Made by a program: the position numbers and the translations under genes
Notes under the pieces: generated by a model
Databases searched by the model: none
The model's input: the letters and a program-made list of their open reading frames with translations, nothing else
Told to the model about the DNA's origin: nothing
In this document: piece by piece, positions 23,502 to 35,600 of the stretch
How positions within the stretch are numbered: the stretch's first letter is position 1
How the letters are laid out: every line of letters begins with the position of its first letter
Assembly (NCBI RefSeq): GCF_040436345.1
Contig: NC_133236.1
Coordinates: 15,376,466 to 15,440,465, forward strand
Source: Pagrus major
Taxonomy: Eukaryota > Chordata > Actinopteri > Spariformes > Sparidae
Direction: 5' to 3'
Length of the DNA: 64,000 nucleotides

Positions 23502-26500
23502 CTGAAAGAGACAAAGAATTAAGGTTATTTATAACCTTTTGACACAAGGATCACACAGGGAGACACATTAGTAACAGAAAATCCCCTTCAATCCCTTTCT
23601 TTATACAAATCAAATCTTTAACTCTTAAGTTTAGGTATGTATGTATCTCTGTGAGGGCACACAAGGCCAACAGTGACGCTTGAACTGATTTAAATGTATT
23701 TAGAGCAGGCAGAGCAGGTTCCTAAACCCTGCAGACATTTCCCTTGTTTTGCTCCACACAGGTGCTGTGATATAGATGTGATTCAGTTTGTGTTTCTCAC
23801 AGTCATTTATTTTCTTTGTAAGTACCTTAAGTTTAGTATCCTCTAACTCCACAGATTTAACATTGCACTCCTGTATCATTGTCAGACTCACAATGGACAG
23901 TTAGAAAATAAAAAAAGGACTCACAATCGATGCAGCAACACCAAATATAAAGTATATGCCTACACACTGCCATGAGGTCAAGAACATAGAGGCTGTTGGT
24001 TTTAACATCCGTCCTGAGTGATCGGATCAGAAATAGACAGCGTTAAGCCCGTCAATACACACCTAGCATTAAATGCATCTCGGCATGCGTCTTGAGTGAC
24101 CTATTTCTGATCTGATCTCACTTCCCTGATCTATATGCAAAAATACACCTACATCTCTGGAAGAAACTAAGAGAAAGAAATATCTTCATGTATAATGTTT
24201 GCCGAATAAACAAGTAGGCCCAAAGAGTAAAGAATTTGTTGTAGAGAGCGTTTCACAAAGTTTATAAAGTTTCTCCTCATGCAACAAGTCTCAAAATTGA
24301 GCATTTTTCTAAGGGAGTCTGGTCACTTCCTCCAGAGTCACCAAAGAAGCAGCCTATATTAGTTACTTTTTACTGTATTTGTAAAATTTGACATGTTTAC
24401 CCTTAATATGTTTAATGCAAGGTAAGACAAAGGTCTTTGACAGCAATACCTCACAAACACTTTTTTACAAGGGAAGAAACATCTTAATGTTTTGCATTTA
24501 ATGTCGAAATTACAAGAAGGCACCAATGATCAAGAATTTGCTGTGGCCACTTCGCCTTTCTCATCATGCGACAACAACAAAAAAAAATCACAGTTTTTGG
24601 AAGGGAGCCTGGGATATTGCCGTTTACAGTTGAAGCAGGGTGCGTTCACAAACATCTGCTGCCAACTTAAGAGATCCCAATAATGTAGTTTACATTGCAG
24701 TGAACCACATAAAAGAATGTAGTCACATGCGTCCCAGACCACCTTCGAATGTGGTCTGAGTGATCAGATCTCAAATGCTTCTCGGGGGTGTTCACACCTG
24801 CACTTAGAACTGTCCACTTGTGATTGGATCACTCAGGGTGCGGGTCGATGCCAAATGTGAACAATAGAAACGACCATCAGTTACCTGAGCGAGAGGTTTG
24901 TTCTCGAACTCCTTCTCGTGCTCAAAGAAGGTGTCCAGGCCGTGTTGCTTGACGATGATCTCTGACTCGTCTGAGAAGAGGACGGCGTCGCCATCAAATG
25001 CCACTCTCAGTTGAGTGTCGCTCAATTCATTCTTCGTTTCTGGCATAAACATTGTAGCTGCAGCAATGCCTGAAGGAAAGGAGCAGAGTGTTAGTTAAAA
25101 AACCTGCTATACTCCATTTTGATGGAGTCTACAATTTGACACCTCTCAGCTGCAGGCATCTTCAGCTTTTCTTTTTCTTAACAATGTTTTAACCGTCACT
25201 GCACATGCTAAGTTAGAACCTACAAGTGTTTAACATTTTTGCCTGATAACAGACTTTAACTGATTATCAAAATTGCTGTCAATTAATTTTTTGTCAAAAA
25301 ACTGGTCAGTAAATCTCAGCACTACATTTGAATGTTTCATATCAGTTTGTTTTGTGTTTATTTTGACAACAGGGAGCCATAAATCACATGCCGGCGTCTT
25401 CAACCAACTCCTTCTTGGTGCACAGTATGGGGTCGAGAATGAGTAACACAAAGTCAACGTGCAAGTGTGTAAATATCAGTGTAGTGCAAACATGCCTCCA
25501 GGCTGCTGGTACAGATTTATTTACTAAACAAAAAAGGTTGTGCGTGGGGCTTCATGACAGAACTGAGACTGAATCATGTCTTATCTCATTAGAGGATGAC
25601 ATTTAGGATTGTTGGTATTACAGAAAGATGTTCCCGAACTGCATTTAAGAAAAATCTTATCTTATCAATCGTTACTGTTGGAGAAGCTAATATTGATGTT
25701 AACCAAATGGAAAAGCTTAAACGGAAATTAGTCTGTTGGAGAAGCAAACACTGATTTTAGCCTGTTGGGAAAGCAAACACTGATGCCAGCCTGTTGAAGA
25801 CGCTGATGTTGCCTGTTAGAACACTGATGTTAGCATGTTGAAAAACCTAAAAGTCACGTTAGCTTGTAGGAGAAGCTATCGAGATGTTGGTCTGTTGGAG
25901 AGACTGACATTGATGGTAGCCTGTTACAGCAGGTAAAACAAATGTTAGCCTGTTAGAGAAGCAAACACTGATGTAAGCCTACTGGGGAGGCTAACAGTGA
26001 TGTTAGCCTATTAGCTTTACATTTTCCTCACCATGTATTCATGTTTATATATCCTTACCTCCAACTAAACAACTAATGCTTCCAACTCATTGATGCTGCA
26101 ATCAAACGCCTGTCTTTCCTTATCCATTAGCTAAGCTAGCCAGCCAGCAACAAGTGAAGTGAGACAGCTGTTGTCATGGATACTGACTTACCTTCCTCTA
26201 TGGCCTCTGTGACTTTCTCCGCGTCCTTGGAGAGGTACAGGTTTGTCATGTAGGCCTTCAGGTAGCCTATAGGACTTTGCCCTCCTGTCATACAGAATCT
26301 CTCTATGGTCAAATCTGAAAGTATAAAAGCAAGTTTCAGATGCGTGAAGACCGAAATCCCACTGTAATGACACCGTAACAGCTCTTCTTCATTTATACTG
26401 TGTAATCATTGTATTGCTCTTGTTCTTGATTATGTCTGTCGATGCCACAGTGGATGAGCCGTGGCAGCCACTGTGCGATTACAATCAACAATGTTTCATT

Positions 26501-28986
26501 CAGGACGCAGCATACCGTAGTGATTAATGCTGTTTATGAGGCGCACTCCAACTTGGGCATGGTTGTTAGTCATCAGGACGATGTCAAATAGCTCCTCGCT
26601 GTCTGGGTAGAGCTCCCTCAATCGAGAGTTAACATTCATCAGGGCCTGTGTGAGAGGACAGACACAGAGGGACAGGATGTTTTGTCAGAGCGTTTACAAC
26701 ACAAACATTACAACATTTGAACTACAGGTTCAAACAACACTGAAACAATCTGCATGCAAATTAAAAATGTAAGCCTCTTAATGCCTCTAAATCAAGACTG
26801 AATACACATGCTCTGTATGTGTAGCATACAAAATGAGCCTTGATAACTTGATTAAAAAAAAACTTATTGCAGAGAAGAAAAGGAGTGATGGAAATAATTA
26901 ACACGCTCCAGTGAGTCATTGATCACTTTATACCCGACATCCAAGCAGGTTTACATTTGCAGGAAGGAGAAATCCAAACGAAGCCTTACACCCACAGTGT
27001 CTGTTGCCAGCTGTGGCAGCATGTCTGTATCTATTCCCCTGGCACTGAGTAGTTGCATAACAGCCCAGATCATTTTACAGTAACGGTGTGCAATCGCTCC
27101 AGGCTGATAACGCCCATGAACAAGAAGCTCAGCACATTCAAGTGCGATCTGATGGACACCACGTCTGCACAATCAGAAGCTCTGAACATCAACCAGTCTG
27201 AACATCCTGCATGCTTCTAAGAAAAGCTTGATTTTCACGCTGAAGACCGGTGTGATCTGACAACTTGGCAAGCCACAAGATATAAGCAATGGTATTTGAT
27301 GACCTAGAAATGACACTCAACAATCAACTATCTTTCTTAAGAATTGGTTCACCCAGAAACGTTCCAAACACAGCAAAACTGAGAATGAGAAAATATAAGT
27401 AAACGGCAGGGTTACTGCAGATACAGACCACTGACTGATCGTGATGCCACCCACAGGGTTTTGAAGAGCAAGAATGAAGTTCAACATGGGTGGTACCGGC
27501 TGTCGCCATCTTGGTAGTATTTCACTACTTGTCAGTTAAACAAGCCCACCTAGCTGGAAGCTGGCTAACAAGCTATCTGTGTTCACACATAAAGAGAAGT
27601 GAAATTCACCTCACGTTACTAGCATGACTTCCGCTGTGGGTTTATTTGCCCCAAACAGACACAATACCTTGTATATAAGCTGCAAGAGAGGAAGCAACAA
27701 CAGGCACCATGATGTGTGTGTATTTGTGTTAAGTTTTGTCTCTGACCAAAGTCAGCACTCATCAGATACTCAGTTTCTTTCTGTTACCCTGCAGTGTCTT
27801 TTATTTTCCCCATCTCCTCTCTGTACGATCATAAACTGAAGTACATTTAAAAAGGCACAAACACGACCAAGAGGTCAAATTTAGTAACTCGGATTAGCAA
27901 GCTTGTGGCTAGCTGTCACTAAAAGCAGCCACAGCATTGATTATACATAACTTTAAGCCTTAATATAATTTAAACAAGTGAATAAACTATTCACTTGTTT
28001 ACAGAGATCAAAACAGTTTGTTGTACCAGGCTGTAAACATGTTTATTTCTGCTTTGAAGTTGTTAAAATTTTAACATGGGCTCTAGCTCTTCTTCTTACC
28101 TTTTTATTATATTGTTTATTGTTATATTGAACTGTCCTTTGGCTGCTGTGACGCAGTGGGCCTGATAAAGGAATTTCTGATTCTGATTCTGATGGGCATT
28201 TACTCGTCTGGAGCCAGCACCAAGTGGCCATTTGAGGAAGTGCAGTTGTTGGTACTCCTGCAGGTTGCAGCTTGATACAGACACACCTACACACTACTAA
28301 TGTGTCACAAGTGACTTTTGTACCTGTATGTTGTATTCTAGGAAAATCCTGCATAGTATCCCTTTAAAGAATGAATGAACAGACAATTAAGACACATGAA
28401 ATTGAGAGAAATTGTGTCTTTTACATGACTTATTGAGGTGTGGCCTCATTGTGCAACAATGGATTTCAGTCTCTGCTGTTGACTCTAGATGCAGCCCATT
28501 GACAGAGATCACTGTCCGCACTGTGGACTTTAATGACTGCACTTCAGGGACCACACCCTGCAGCAGGTTGACAGTACCGCGGCTCGGGCCTTACCTTGAC
28601 GAAGGGGAAAGCAGCCCCTGTCTTCAGGGGCTCGTTTTCATGCTCCACCTGATGAGCCACGTACTTCTCCACACCTTCTTCCTCATAGATCTTCCTCTCT
28701 GCCACCATGTTGAAGAGGGTGCGCGAGGAGACGGCGATGGTGACAGCAAAACGGGGTTTAGGCTGTTAGAGGATGGAGAGAGGCATTAAACACACAAGAT
28801 GAATGGCGTGTTTAGCTTCAGGGGCGTGAAGCTAACGGACCGGCTCAACACAAACACTTGAGTAAAACTACTCACAGGTCTCGGTTTGTTTGTTTTGAGG
28901 TTGTCAAAAAAGGCTTTGGCCGCAGCCCAGTCCTTCTCCTCTCCCCCGTCTTCAGCTGGAGCTTCGTTCGGCTTCATTTCGCTCAT
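23136..28986 (-). CDS. nt5c1a: Cytosolic 5'-nucleotidase 1 (NT5C1, 1A-like), complete gene span
   Basis: A complete six-exon gene encoding 360 residues (human NT5C1A has 368). Exons from 5' to 3' are 28876-28986, 28595-28762, 26516-26645, 26192-26314, 24885-25069 and 23136-23501. All introns are GT-AG and every phase closes. The enzyme is known to hydrolyse AMP, and also IMP and deoxynucleoside monophosphates, in the cytosol with ADP stimulation, producing adenosine. The HAD-like core is visible: [15 protein letters not shown] (nucleophile loop), [20 protein letters not shown] and [10 protein letters not shown] (acidic motif). The short N-terminus favours 1A over the long-tailed NT5C1B, but [12 protein letters not shown] and LEIDEALF read more like 1B, so the paralogue is not settled. 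Starts about 2.8 kb from syt14 in the opposite direction. Confidence 0.93.
24885..25069 (-). CDS. nt5c1a: nt5c1 exon 5
   Basis: Acceptor TTCCTTCAG|GC, donor CAG|GTAACT. Contains the catalytic aspartate loop [13 protein letters not shown] and [20 protein letters not shown]. Phase 1 in, phase 0 out. Confidence 0.94.
25670..26020 (-). repeat. Degenerate minisatellite, about 29-base unit, in nt5c1 intron 4
   Basis: About twelve imperfect units of the form GCCTGTTGGAGAAGCAAACA plus CTGATGTTA follow one another. Several have internal deletions of 7-8 bases and others are full length. The array fills about 350 bases of the intron between exons 4 and 5. Confidence 0.75.
26192..26314 (-). CDS. nt5c1a: nt5c1 exon 4
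   Basis: Acceptor TTTATACTTTCAG|AT, donor GAAG|GTAAGT. Reads [20 protein letters not shown] and continues to TEAIEEG, the conserved core of the family. Confidence 0.94.
26516..26645 (-). CDS. nt5c1a: nt5c1 exon 3
   Basis: Acceptor CTCACACAG|GCC, donor TACG|GTATGC. Reads [20 protein letters not shown] and [15 protein letters not shown], nearly identical to the human enzyme. Confidence 0.95.
27971..28001. repeat. Perfect 14-base hairpin with 3-base loop
   Basis: TAAACAAGTGAATA, loop AAC, TATTCACTTGTTTA. Both arms match without error. It lies in nt5c1 intron 2. Confidence 0.85.
28160..28200 (-). repeat. AATCAGAATCAGAAAT repeat fragment
   Basis: The minus strand reads CATCAGAATCAGAATCAGAA followed by ATTCCTTTATCAGG, the same motif as at 29439-29480 on the plus strand. 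It looks like the 3' end of a dispersed LINE-like family of fish genomes. Confidence 0.5.
28595..28762 (-). CDS. nt5c1a: nt5c1 exon 2
   Basis: Acceptor CCTCTAACAG|CCT, donor AAG|GTAAGG. 56 codons: [20 protein letters not shown], then [14 protein letters not shown] and FPFVK. The [12 protein letters not shown] block is diagnostic of cytosolic 5'-nucleotidase 1. Confidence 0.94.
28876..28986 (-). CDS. nt5c1a: nt5c1 exon 1 with start codon
   Basis: ATG with A at -3 (AAAAGATGA). 37 codons ending KPRP before donor CCT|GTGAGT. The acidic N-terminus followed by [11 protein letters not shown] aligns with the EAKIFYDNL region of the human enzyme. No other start is needed, since the length matches NT5C1A. 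Confidence 0.85.
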
Positions 28987-29438
28987 CTTTTGTCAACTTT
29001 TCTAAAGTCCTGAGACCTTTTTCAAACCCCGGATAAGAGGTGAGGCAGCAGCAGCAAGAAAACTTTCCGGAAATGTAGTAAAAACAAATCCTGGTGGGCG
29101 TCCCCCCTCCACCAGTGACGTAGGCAGGTCCGAGCATCGCGTCAACTTGGTTGGTTGGAGGAGAGAGAGAGAAAGTATGTGGCCAGAAGTATGTGGACAC
29201 CCCGGCATACAGTCATATCTTAATTACCAGGTCACTGACTATTTCTAAGTAGCTACATTTACAAGGGTTCTGTACTTAAGTACAAATTTAAGATGCTACA
29301 GTGTTGGAAGTACAGACTCTATTAAAGGTCTCATGATAATAACCTACTACTTTGGTAAAACTGAAAGTCTCCCATACAAATAGTATTTGAGTTAAACTCT
29401 TAAAGTAGCTTATGTTAAATGTAGTGAAAGTGTTGGTG

Positions 29439-29480
29439 ATATCAGAATCAGAATCAGAAATACTTTATTATCCCCAGGGG
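29439..29480 (+). repeat. AATCAGAATCAGAAATACTTT repeat fragment
   Basis: Reads ATCAGAATCAGAATCAGAAA, then TACTTTATTATCCCCAGGGG. This is a typical 3' end motif of a dispersed fish LINE-like family. An oppositely oriented relative lies at 28160-28200. Confidence 0.55.
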
Positions 29481-29534
29481 GAAACTGTTTGTGTTACAGC
29501 TGCTCCCATTCAAAGTTCAGAATATGCAGAAATA

Positions 29535-29537
29535 GTA

Positions 29538-29584
<47 letters not shown>
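29535..29584. repeat. (AAT)n microsatellite
   Basis: About 16 TAA/AAT units, uninterrupted for most of their length. Confidence 0.95.
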
Positions 29585-29585
<1 letters not shown>

Positions 29586-30639
29586 TATTATTATCTATTG
29601 TTATTTTTATATTATTATCTATCTATTATCTATATATTAATATGTGTTCAGTGAGACGATGTAGTTCACTGAGCGATTTAAGATAAAACTAGATGGTATT
29701 TTGTTTTATTGATGATAAAGTGCAACTTTCTTGACTTGAAAAATTATCTTTTTAAATTGACAAACATCATATGTGTAGTTCCAACGGGATCAAAACATTA
29801 TTTGTCTCTCCCCACTGACTACTGTACAATTTTTTCCCGAAATAATATTAACTGGCTTGATTTTCTAGCTCAGTTCATTGTCATACTTTTTGGACAGGTA
29901 CTAAAACTAAAAATTTGTCCAAATACCAGGATGTCCTGCTGCATCCGGTTCATCCATTAAGCAGTAGCTATGTGACCCAGCATGCTTTTCGGGCTTTTCT
30001 AGCACAAGCCTTTGCACAGTGAAAGATATGTCACATGGACTGAGCAGCTGAGAGAGCACAGACAGATGACAGCTCATTGGCTGTGTTCCACATCACATAC
30101 CTTTCCTTTTTACTTCAAGTTTCACGATATGGACTGTGATGGATGTGTAAGCAAGATAGTGTAAGAAATTTCGATTGCAGCCCATGTATCTCAAATTTTG
30201 TGATTTTGAAACTGAAATTTTCTGATAATCTTGGGGATTATTGTCCCTTTATATGTTGAGAAAATTCTCCTACTTCTTCAGACAACCTATTTACAAAACC
30301 CCACCTTACGTAACTTGGAAAATTTGCTGTCACAAATCTGACATTAGGGCTGAGCTCACGAAAAGTTAACTTTTTAGATGAGGTTATCACAGGAAAGCAA
30401 CACTGCAAACATATGATGCTATTATAAAGTATCTATTAGGGAACAAATCCGTAGAGCCAGGCTCCAAAATCTTGTTGAAATCCTTCCCAGAAGAGCTGAG
30501 ACTGTATTACTGGTTTCCTCATACAGCTCTGGTACACTACATGTTTCAGAACTTTTAGTCAGTCATGTAGAGGTTAAGGTAAGGTAAACATTTGTCTGGT
30601 CTGTAAAGCCAACAATGTTTACTGTGATACTGGTACCGA

Positions 30640-30960
30640 CCTGACTTCCAGATGTCATGTCTCATCTGAATTTAGGTCATGTTTTTGTTTTCCTTTACCT
30701 TTTCAGTTCTGTTTCCTGTTTTATTTTGGTGTCTAACTCTCCTCTCTTTTCAGATCCCCTTCCTGCCCTTGTGTGTTTCCTGCTGTTGTGATTGTCTGCC
30801 CCTCCTGATATGTTTCACCTGTGACCAGTTATCCCCACCTCCCTTGTGTTCATAGTCTGTGTGCTTCCTTCTCTCTCTCTCAGTTCATTCCTTTGTAGCA
30901 AGTGTTCCAGCATTCTTCCTTGTGAATTTTCCCCCCAAGTGTTTTTGACCCTGTTTATTG
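30640..30960 (+). repeat. Dispersed C/T-rich repeat sharing the CTAACTCTCCTCTC block
   Basis: CCTGTTTTATTTTGGTGTCT followed by AACTCTCCTCTCTTTTCAG and CCTTCCTGCCCTTGTGTG parallels 4040-4105. Two copies 26 kb apart in the same orientation. Confidence 0.5.
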
Positions 30961-31725
30961 GACCTTTCCTTGCCTCTGCCTAGCCCTTTGTGTTTTGGTT
31001 GCCACGCTGATTGATGTCCTGTGTACTGAGCCAGCCTTGGAAAACCTGAACTGTCTGCGAGTTGTACATTTGGGTCTACGCCTGGTTTGTCTGGTGCAAT
31101 TTTTTTATCGTACAAAGTTTTTGTATTCTTCTTCCGCTGCTGCAATTAATTGTCTATATTTCTCTCTTATCAAATTGGGACATGATTTGAACTGATCTGT
31201 AATATGTCAAGATGGCTGGATGAGGAAAAATCAATCTGGATAAACTTGACTCTTTTCTTTATTTTGCTATTCAGTGCAGAAATATTATATTATTTGAAAT
31301 TGTACACATAAACATAGAGATTATCAGAGAGTATGTAGTTGCATGTGAAATGTCGATTAATGTTATTCTTGTAGTTTTCCAATATTTTGAATGTGTAATC
31401 CCACGACGGATGGGGCGAATGTTAGGCTACTGTACAACAAATTCATGATCAGCATAGATGTGTCTTTATCTTAGCGTCATCTTGTTATGTTGTCTCAGCT
31501 ACCATTTAACACACATTCACACTGTGCACTTGTGTATGCCATTGTGTAAAAGAATCATCTCTGGTCCTGCTTAGTTCTGTCCTCTGCTGCTACAGCAACT
31601 GAACTTCCTCCCTGGAGATCAAGCTTATGTTATCTTATGTTTCCATTTTGAGTGTGTTTAAATGTAATATCTCACACAGAGCCAATGTTCTTATAGTAAC
31701 AAATGCTTACACAATCTCTCTCAGT

Positions 31726-31757
31726 GTTACACACACACTCACACGCACGCACGCACA
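31726..31757. repeat. (CA)n/(CG CA)n microsatellite
   Basis: ACACACACACTCACACGCAC followed by GCACGCACAC, directly upstream of the syt14 first exon. Confidence 0.85.
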
Positions 31758-31779
31758 CCGTCCACTAGCACATGAATGA

Positions 31780-32620
31780 CCTCCCTCCTCCATCACACCC
31801 CCTCAGAGTTGGTAGAGTCCGGGACGGAGCATCATGGCGATAGACGGTAAGTGCTCGGTCTCAGGTGTACTGCGGTGAAACTTTGCTCGGGACAGGATGA
31901 GAACAGCATGTTAATGAATCATATTTCACAGTCGGCGCGTGTGTTATTTTTTTCCCCCACGCAGTTTGTCTGGTAAAATCCCGCCGCGAGTACCGCAGTG
32001 CTCCGGAGCTGGGACAGCTAGCAGCGCGGGGATGATGCTGAAGTGCGGACACCCGCACCGATGCAGGAATGTTGTGATCCCTTCATGGGATGCGCGCGTG
32101 CCCTCTCAGCCGCGTGAAGTGATGCTAAAGTGGTCAGAGACACGGATAGTCCGCGTGCTTTGATTTGAAGACGGTTGTTAAATATGATGATTTATTTAAA
32201 TATATATATTTTTGGCTTTATCTAAAAAAAAAAAAAAAATCACAGCGGGTTTCTCGTGAGCATCACATGACAACTACTTTGTTTCGCCGCTGATTGAGAT
32301 CTACATCGCTCGCGGATGAATACGGTGCAACGTTATCGATCGGAAAGAACATCTTGAGTTCTAGAACGACTCCGCTCGTGTCGAAAACCGCTATTTTAGT
32401 GGAAGCACGTGCTGCTACGTGTTGTCTGTTCACGCGAACAATGGTTATTGAAAGTCTGCACGACGACGGCGGGTCCCTCCGAGGTTTTAGTGAAAGTGAC
32501 ACAAGGATGGAGTCGGTGTGTGGAGTACAGGCGCGTGCCGTGCCCGCTGTCTTGTAACGGGCACAGTTCTTACTGTGTCACGTGCAGTCAAGCGTGCAGC
32601 GGGGTTTGTTGACACCTGAG
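31780..32620 (+). promoter_or_regulatory. CpG-rich promoter region of syt14
   Basis: CpG dinucleotides are clearly denser here than in neighbouring sequence (for example GTCGGCGCGTGTG, CCCGCCGCGAGTACCGC, GCGCGCGTGCCC, GACGACGGCGGG). The interval spans the first coding exon and the start of intron 1. A CpG-island promoter is inferred from composition only. Confidence 0.55.
31834..31846 (+). CDS. syt14: syt14 exon 1 (start codon)
   Basis: ATG GCG ATA GAC G before donor GTAAGT. Only 13 coding bases, recognised because MAID-G joins in phase to exon 2 to recreate the conserved N-terminus of SYT14. A lies at -3 or nearby (AGCATCATGG) and G at +4. Confidence 0.88.
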
Positions 32621-35600
32621 AGAGAGACAGAGACAGAGGGGGGGGGGTACGGGTTTCATAAAGACATCAGCAGTGCAGGGCGCAGACATGAATACACATC
32701 TCGCATCCTCTCCATCGGACGTGTTAAAGGGGCTCTGTGGAACTTCTGTGCTGTTAGCAGGCTCCATTTCTAAACTAACGTTAGCCACTGTTAGCAGAGT
32801 GGAGGAGAAGCAGGAGGCACTGGAGTCTGTCACATAGAAATCCACAGTCAGCATCATACAACTTTAAAAGAATCGTCTGCAAGATTGTTTAGAGGGCCGA
32901 AGTCATGTTGGACCTTATTTAAGAAAAACTTCATATAGTAGCGAATGGAGAGAGACGGATCATTTTTGATCCCGCTGGAATTGTGCCATGGATCACACAC
33001 ATGATTATCAATTTAAAAGATAATTTTTTTAAGTCAAGACAGTCGCAGTTTGACGTAAACTAAGTAAAATATAATCTAGTTTTGTGTTCGACCGCTCAGT
33101 GAACTAGCCTACATCGTCTCGCTCAACACACGTCACCAACACCAACATGGCCGCCAGCTCGGCACAGAAAAAAGGTACTAAAATAGATGAAAATCACAAT
33201 AAATTTGCTTATATTGACAACTGCAGTTATGTGAAAGGGTAGTTTGTCAATTCTGTGAGCTGCTAATATACAGGAGCAGCTGACCAATGTTTAAGTTACG
33301 TATTTGGGGCAAACCAGAAAGGGCGTGACTCAACAGATCAAATCAAATCATTTAGATCAATTTTGATCAAAATGACTTAATCACTTAAGTATCGCTTTTC
33401 TTTTTCTTCACAATTTCTGAATTGATTCTTTGACTCCTGATTTGATCTTACAATACCTAAGGTAGTCCGTTAGCTTGATGCTAACATATAATTGGAATTC
33501 CCATTAACTGCTGCAATAAAAATGATTGAAGAGAGATGAATAGACTGGAAACATGTTGAAAAAGTACCTTTACCTTGGGGACATGATTTGCAGTTGAAAA
33601 GGCAAGAAAAAAATGCAATATATCACAGTATGTGATAACGCAATATTCGGTATATTGCAAAATCACAATACTATATTGTGACTCACGTATCGTGATAATA
33701 TCATATCATGGGGCCTCTGGTGATTCCCCTCCACAATATATACATACATAAATGTAAATACATGTATAATTTACTTTTACTTATACTTTTGATATTCAAG
33801 TACATGCATTGCCAGAAGATTACTGTAAATACTTCAGTACATTCAATATCAGATACTTGAAGACTTTTACTCCAGTAATATTCAAGTGACTTTCACTTCT
33901 ACTAAAGTAATATTTTAACCAATGCAAACATGATATCTTCACTCAAGTATAAATTTTGGGTCCTGGCTCACTGATAGACAGTTTGTGTTAGAAACCAGAA
34001 GATTCCCTAATTTTCAAAACACTTATTAGGAGAAATACTCCAAAAACACTTGAATTGATCATGGTTTTAAAGTAAAACAGAAAGCTTGAAACTGCAACAA
34101 TGCATTGGTCATTTTTTGGTCTTCTCTTATCTTTTTAAATATAAGTTGATCTCTAGACTTGTAAAATGATTTAATTGATAGGTCAGAAATCCTTTGTCTA
34201 ATTGAAAGGTTTGCCATTTGGGGGAATCTACTGTCCTAAGAGCAGCATAACTTATTTTTTCATACTTTTCACGCTTGAAGACACGCAAAATATCATCTTC
34301 TCCTATTAGCCTACTTTAAAAAGCTCTCTTGTAAGACTACAAGTGATGTGAACAAAAGCAGTGTCCAGCGTATTAGTTATCGCTTCATTTTGGTAAGTGT
34401 TTTGTGTCTGCAAGAGTAGCCAACAAAGAGTTTTGCTACCATTAAGTGAATTGGTCCAGAGAGGGTCTGTCTGCTGTCTGCTTCAGAGCTTTTTTTTCTT
34501 TTTGCTCTGGCTTCCAGTCGTCACCTCGGACCATTTTCAGTGTCCAATGCTTGAAGTGAGGGAAGTTAAACAAAAAATCCACAGATGATTTGTTTACATT
34601 TAGAGTTTAGGGAAGGACAAAATTGTTTCTCGAGATCAAGAAAGACGCTTCCCAAATTCCTCATATTTACTGTTCTCGAGCCGAGGGTTTGCTTCTGCCA
34701 CTCTGCAGATACCTGAATCATTAAATACTGAGGTGTTAAGCCGAGAGATAATGTGAGAATATAAGCCCGTGGGTGTTTGAATGTGTGCGAGGGAGATACG
34801 AGTGTCAGTATCCTTCATTAAATTAAGCCTCTGGAGGATTTAAGTAACTGATATGTAATATATAGTGAAATCTTAAACATACTTCTCTAAAATATAAAAA
34901 GATCATATTAAAGGTAACTGCTTTAGAGTTGGTTACAAATGGCTTACACTGTACTTTTTATTTATTCATAGTTATTTTGAGTACCTTACCCCTGAATGTG
35001 CACAATATTTTAAAGGAATAGCTCAACACTTTTGGACGTATGGCCCTGAGACAAGAAGCTGATGGCAGTCGGTGTGTGTCTGTGGCCCTAGTTTTTGCCG
35101 TGTGTCCCGCACCTTTGGCCTAGGTCGGTAGGCGGCATTTTTGACGACTGAGCATGTCGAATTGGCGGTGGACCGTGTCAGTGAGAGAAATCACTCTGAC
35201 TGTTCAGCCAAGTGAGTCCGTGCACGTGAAGAGAAACGGAAAAAGGAAGGAAAAAACCCCTTGAGCCTTTCGCTGCGATGATTTCACCCATTAAGTATGG
35301 CTTCTCCTTAGTTTTCATCTCCGCCTATTACCATTCACAACTTTTTATCGGGCATATTCTTGATTAAAATCGTCTATATTAGCGAGTGGTGTGAATATGT
35401 GGAGAGTTATTTCTTCTCACGCAGGTGCAGAACGTACGAGCCCGTTGCCCCTATGCTTATTTACTTTCTGGCCGAGAGTTGGATGAGAATATTAACACCA
35501 CTCTCATATTTCTCCAATATGTAAGAAGTGTCCGCCTGACAAAAATGAGGGCAGCATATCACCAGACTAACCGCCAACTGCTGCTAACTGTAGCTGTTAG

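Larger units (their letters stand above)
28987..31833. other. Intergenic region between divergent nt5c1 and syt14
   Basis: Shared upstream region of two head-to-head genes. No further exon was seen. It holds a repeat copy near 29240-29400, a 3' LINE-like fragment (29439-29480), an (AAT)n tract and a C/T-rich dispersed repeat at 30640-30960. The first 120 bases next to the nt5c1 start and the last 100 next to syt14 are the likely core promoters. No TATA box was recognised. Confidence 0.5.

Noticed and set aside
29489..29686. Open frame with a poly-asparagine or poly-isoleucine run
   Set aside because: It is the (AAT)n microsatellite read in different frames.
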